Below are positions 5,021-6,796 of a stretch of 6,796 bases of DNA, one piece after another. Origin of the DNA: Chloroflexota bacterium (GTDB lineage Bacteria; Chloroflexota; Anaerolineae; JACRMK01); NCBI GenBank assembly GCA_016200765.1, contig JACQEC010000323.1:1-6796 (forward strand), in the 5' to 3' direction. The notes below the pieces were generated by a model that searched no databases, had not been told where the DNA came from, and saw nothing but the letters and a program-made list of their open reading frames with translations. The translations under genes were made by a program, and so were the position numbers. Positions within the stretch are counted from its first letter, which is position 1. The number at the start of each line of letters is the position of its first letter.

Positions 5021-5458
5021 CCCGCCGGTTCGCGGATGTCTTGGACATTTCGCGCCCGCACAGAGCGGGTTGAGGCGGCGGCAGAGATCATAGATCTCGT
5101 CGTAGTCGTAGTCCATGACGATTTCCTCACCGGCGGCGATGTCACGGCTGGCGACGAGGGTGAGCGTGTCATCGTCCCGCCGGACGGTCGCCGCGTTGGG
5201 AAAGCACGAGTGATTGAGAAAGCGGGCTTGCTCCGTGCGAGCCGTGTCAAGACAGCGATGGTCGCTGTGCCAGTAGATCGTCCAGTTGTTCTCGTCGCGC
5301 TCGCGACGGGTCGCCTCCTCCGCGCTGATGACCTCGCCGCCGATGATCATCAGCACATCGCGCGCCGCGCGGGGCTTCGCGCTGAACAGCCCGCGCCCGC
5401 CGATGCGTGATGGGCCGACGACAATCGAGCCGCCGATTGGCGCGATCGGGTTCGTCAC
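5018..5458 (-). CDS. SET-domain protein, putative protein lysine methyltransferase
   Basis: This 146-residue protein consists almost only of a SET domain, the S-adenosylmethionine-dependent lysine methyltransferase fold. Visible motifs are GRGLFSAK at 21-28 (the usual G-x-G-L-F/Y-A start), RFLNHSCFPNA at 79-89 (cofactor-binding and pseudoknot-forming N-H-S-C), and GEEIVMDYDY at 110-119 with the conserved active-site Tyr117. Three cysteines follow at 126, 133 and 138, resembling a reduced post-SET zinc site, though the usual C-x-C pair is missing. Stand-alone small SET proteins occur in scattered bacteria; their substrates are mostly unknown. The GTG start (5458-5456) overlaps the xylulokinase TGA in a GTGA, so the genes are translationally coupled, an unusual partnership with sugar metabolism. 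The TGA stop is the first unit of a heptamer array. The C-terminus past Cys138 is short and rich in Pro, Arg and Gly and may have been reshaped by the repeat. Confidence 0.85.
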   Translation of the reverse strand: MTNPIAPIGGSIVVGPSRIGGRGLFSAKPRAARDVLMIIGGEVISAEEATRRERDENNWTIYWHSDHRCLDTARTEQARFLNHSCFPNAATVRRDDDTLTLVASRDIAAGEEIVMDYDYDEIYDLCRRLNPLCAGAKCPRHPRTGG

Positions 5459-6796
5459 GGCGCGCTCTCGACTGCGCTGGCATCTTTGAAATGCGTCGCC
5501 AGCGCCGGGTAGAGCGCGCGGAACAGCGGGTAATAGCGGGCATAGGTTTGCGCGGCTGGCGACGGCGCAAGGCGCTCGCCGATCTGAACCGCGCGCGCCG
5601 TCGCCTCGTGCGCGTCGCGGAAGAGGCCAACGCCGACGCCCGCGATCAGCGCGGCTCCGAACGCCGCGCCTTCCGTAACATTGACCACGACGATCTCCGT
5701 ATCCAATACGTCGGCCAATATCTGGCGCCAGAGCGGACTGCGCGCGCCACCGCCGGAGACGCGCACCTGCGCCGCGCCCAAGCCCATCGCCCGCATCAAC
5801 TCCAGCGAATCGCGCAGGCCGTAGGCGACGCCCTCCAAAACGGCGCGGATGAGATGCGGCTTCTGATGGCGCAGGGTCAGCCCGATAACCGCGCCGCGCG
5901 CGTCGGGGTCGGGGTGGGGCGTGCGCTCGCCGGATAGATAGGGCAGGAAGAGCAGTCCCTCTGATCCGGCAGGCGCTTGCGCCGCCTCGGCGGTCAGCAG
6001 ATCATAGACATCCGCGCCGCTAGAGGCGGCCTGCGCTCGTTCCGGCTGGCCCAGCGCATCGCGGAACCAGCGGAACGACCCGGCGGCAGAGAGCATCACG
6101 CCCATCAGATGCCATTGGCCCGGCACGGCATGGCAGAAGGCGTGCAGGCGGCCCTCGGGTTCCAGCCGGAACTGATTGGACGCGGCGAAGACAACGCCCG
6201 ATGTGCCGAGGGTGACGGACACGATACCTTCCTGAACGATGCCCGCGCCGACAGCGCCCGCCGCCTGATCGCCGCCGCCGCCTGCCACCGGTGTCCCGGC
6301 GAGCAGGCCGGTCGCGCGCGCCGCCTCCGCCGAGAGGTGCGCGCTGACCAGCGGCGACTCAAAGCAGTCGGACAGCCAACGTCGCGGGATGTCTAGCGCG
6401 GTGAGCATCTCCGGCGACCACTGCCGCCGCCGCACGTCGAGAAGCGCGGTGCCGGAGGCGTCGGATACTTCGGTCGCATACGCGCCGGTCAGGCAATAAC
6501 GAACGTAGTCCTTGGGCAGGAGCACATGGGCGATGCGCGCGTACACCTCCGGCTCATGCTCGCGCACCCAGACGATCTTTGGCGCGGTGAAGCCGGGCAG
6601 AACGGGATTGGCGATCAGGTCGAGCAGGTGCCGCGCGCCGATGCTCTGTGTGATCGCGGCGCACTGGGGGCCACTGCGCTGGTCGTTCCACATGATGCAC
6701 GGGCGCAGAACGGCGCCGCCGGCATCCAGAAGCACGAGGCCGTGCATCTGGCCAGTCAGCCCAACTCCGGCCACCCGTCGCGCGTCCACCCCATCC
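5455..6796 (-). CDS. xylB: Xylulokinase, FGGY carbohydrate kinase family (N-terminus outside window)
   Basis: The enzyme phosphorylates D-xylulose with ATP to xylulose 5-phosphate, feeding the pentose phosphate pathway in the cytoplasm. The 447 codons seen run in frame to the right edge, so roughly the first 70 residues, including the first ATP-binding loop, are missing. A GTG at 6789 is an internal codon and not the start. Strong hallmarks of XylB are GLTGQMHGLVLLD with the substrate-contacting M-H-G, LRPCIMWNDQRS, PGFTAPKIVWVREHEPE, VLLPKDYVRYCLTG, GGGGDQAAGAVGAG holding the catalytic Asp, LPYLSGERTPHPDPDARG, and the C-terminal nucleotide-site loop VSGGGARSPLWRQILADV. The order and spacing follow E. 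coli XylB closely. Its stop overlaps the SET-gene start by four bases. Other FGGY kinases (gluconate, ribulose, erythritol) are less likely given the M-H-G and W-N-D segments. Confidence 0.93.
   Translation of the reverse strand, partial: DGVDARRVAGVGLTGQMHGLVLLDAGGAVLRPCIMWNDQRSGPQCAAITQSIGARHLLDLIANPVLPGFTAPKIVWVREHEPEVYARIAHVLLPKDYVRYCLTGAYATEVSDASGTALLDVRRRQWSPEMLTALDIPRRWLSDCFESPLVSAHLSAEAARATGLLAGTPVAGGGGDQAAGAVGAGIVQEGIVSVTLGTSGVVFAASNQFRLEPEGRLHAFCHAVPGQWHLMGVMLSAAGSFRWFRDALGQPERAQAASSGADVYDLLTAEAAQAPAGSEGLLFLPYLSGERTPHPDPDARGAVIGLTLRHQKPHLIRAVLEGVAYGLRDSLELMRAMGLGAAQVRVSGGGARSPLWRQILADVLDTEIVVVNVTEGAAFGAALIAGVGVGLFRDAHEATARAVQIGERLAPSPAAQTYARYYPLFRALYPALATHFKDASAVESAP

Noticed and set aside
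6787..6789. GTG at 6789 as the start of xylulokinase
   Set aside because: The frame stays open to the window edge and xylulokinases have about 70 more residues, including an ATP-binding loop, before this point.

Overview
The window reads as ordinary chromosome from a GC-rich, free-living bacterium. Codon use is uniform in all seven genes and there is no transposase, integrase, phage gene, RNA gene or CRISPR array. My best guess is a Chloroflexota-type heterotroph, based on the mix of sugar catabolism and family-VIII-type hydrolase genes and the short tandem-repeat litter between genes. This is a weak inference that only a database search could settle.

Layout. Positions 1-1420 hold two minus-strand genes: a serine beta-lactamase/esterase-like hydrolase, then uvrC (first 82 codons, running off the left edge) starting 9 bases after the hydrolase stop. 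They probably share one transcript. A 164-base divergent intergenic region (1421-1584) separates them from a plus-strand gene (1585-2673) for a cyclic-nucleotide-binding/HD-GYP signalling protein. It holds a clear sigma70-type promoter for each direction. From 2783 to the right edge everything is on the minus strand. In transcription order this is a xylulokinase (5' end outside the window), a small SET-domain protein, a SMP-30/gluconolactonase-family lactonase and an MFS transporter. Two junctions in this cluster are 4-base start/stop overlaps (GTGA and ATGA). The SET/lactonase junction is a 148-base repeat-filled gap.

Function. Kinase, lactonase and transporter make a plausible sugar or sugar-acid uptake and catabolism cluster, with xylulokinase feeding the pentose phosphate pathway. 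The translationally coupled SET-domain gene is the odd member. The HD-GYP protein would hydrolyse cyclic dinucleotide under control of a sensor domain.

Most unusual signal. The intergenic DNA is built from 7-base tandem repeats. A TGACGAG-like family begins exactly on the TGA stop codon of two genes (HD-GYP and SET) and supplies the stop plus last codons of a third (MFS). A second, AT-rich AGATTTT-like family follows it in mirror-image arrays between the two convergent genes. Two perfect 8-base duplications also occur, one of which fills 16 of the 17 bases between the -35 and -10 boxes of the hydrolase promoter. I see no clear new defence or biosynthetic system here.
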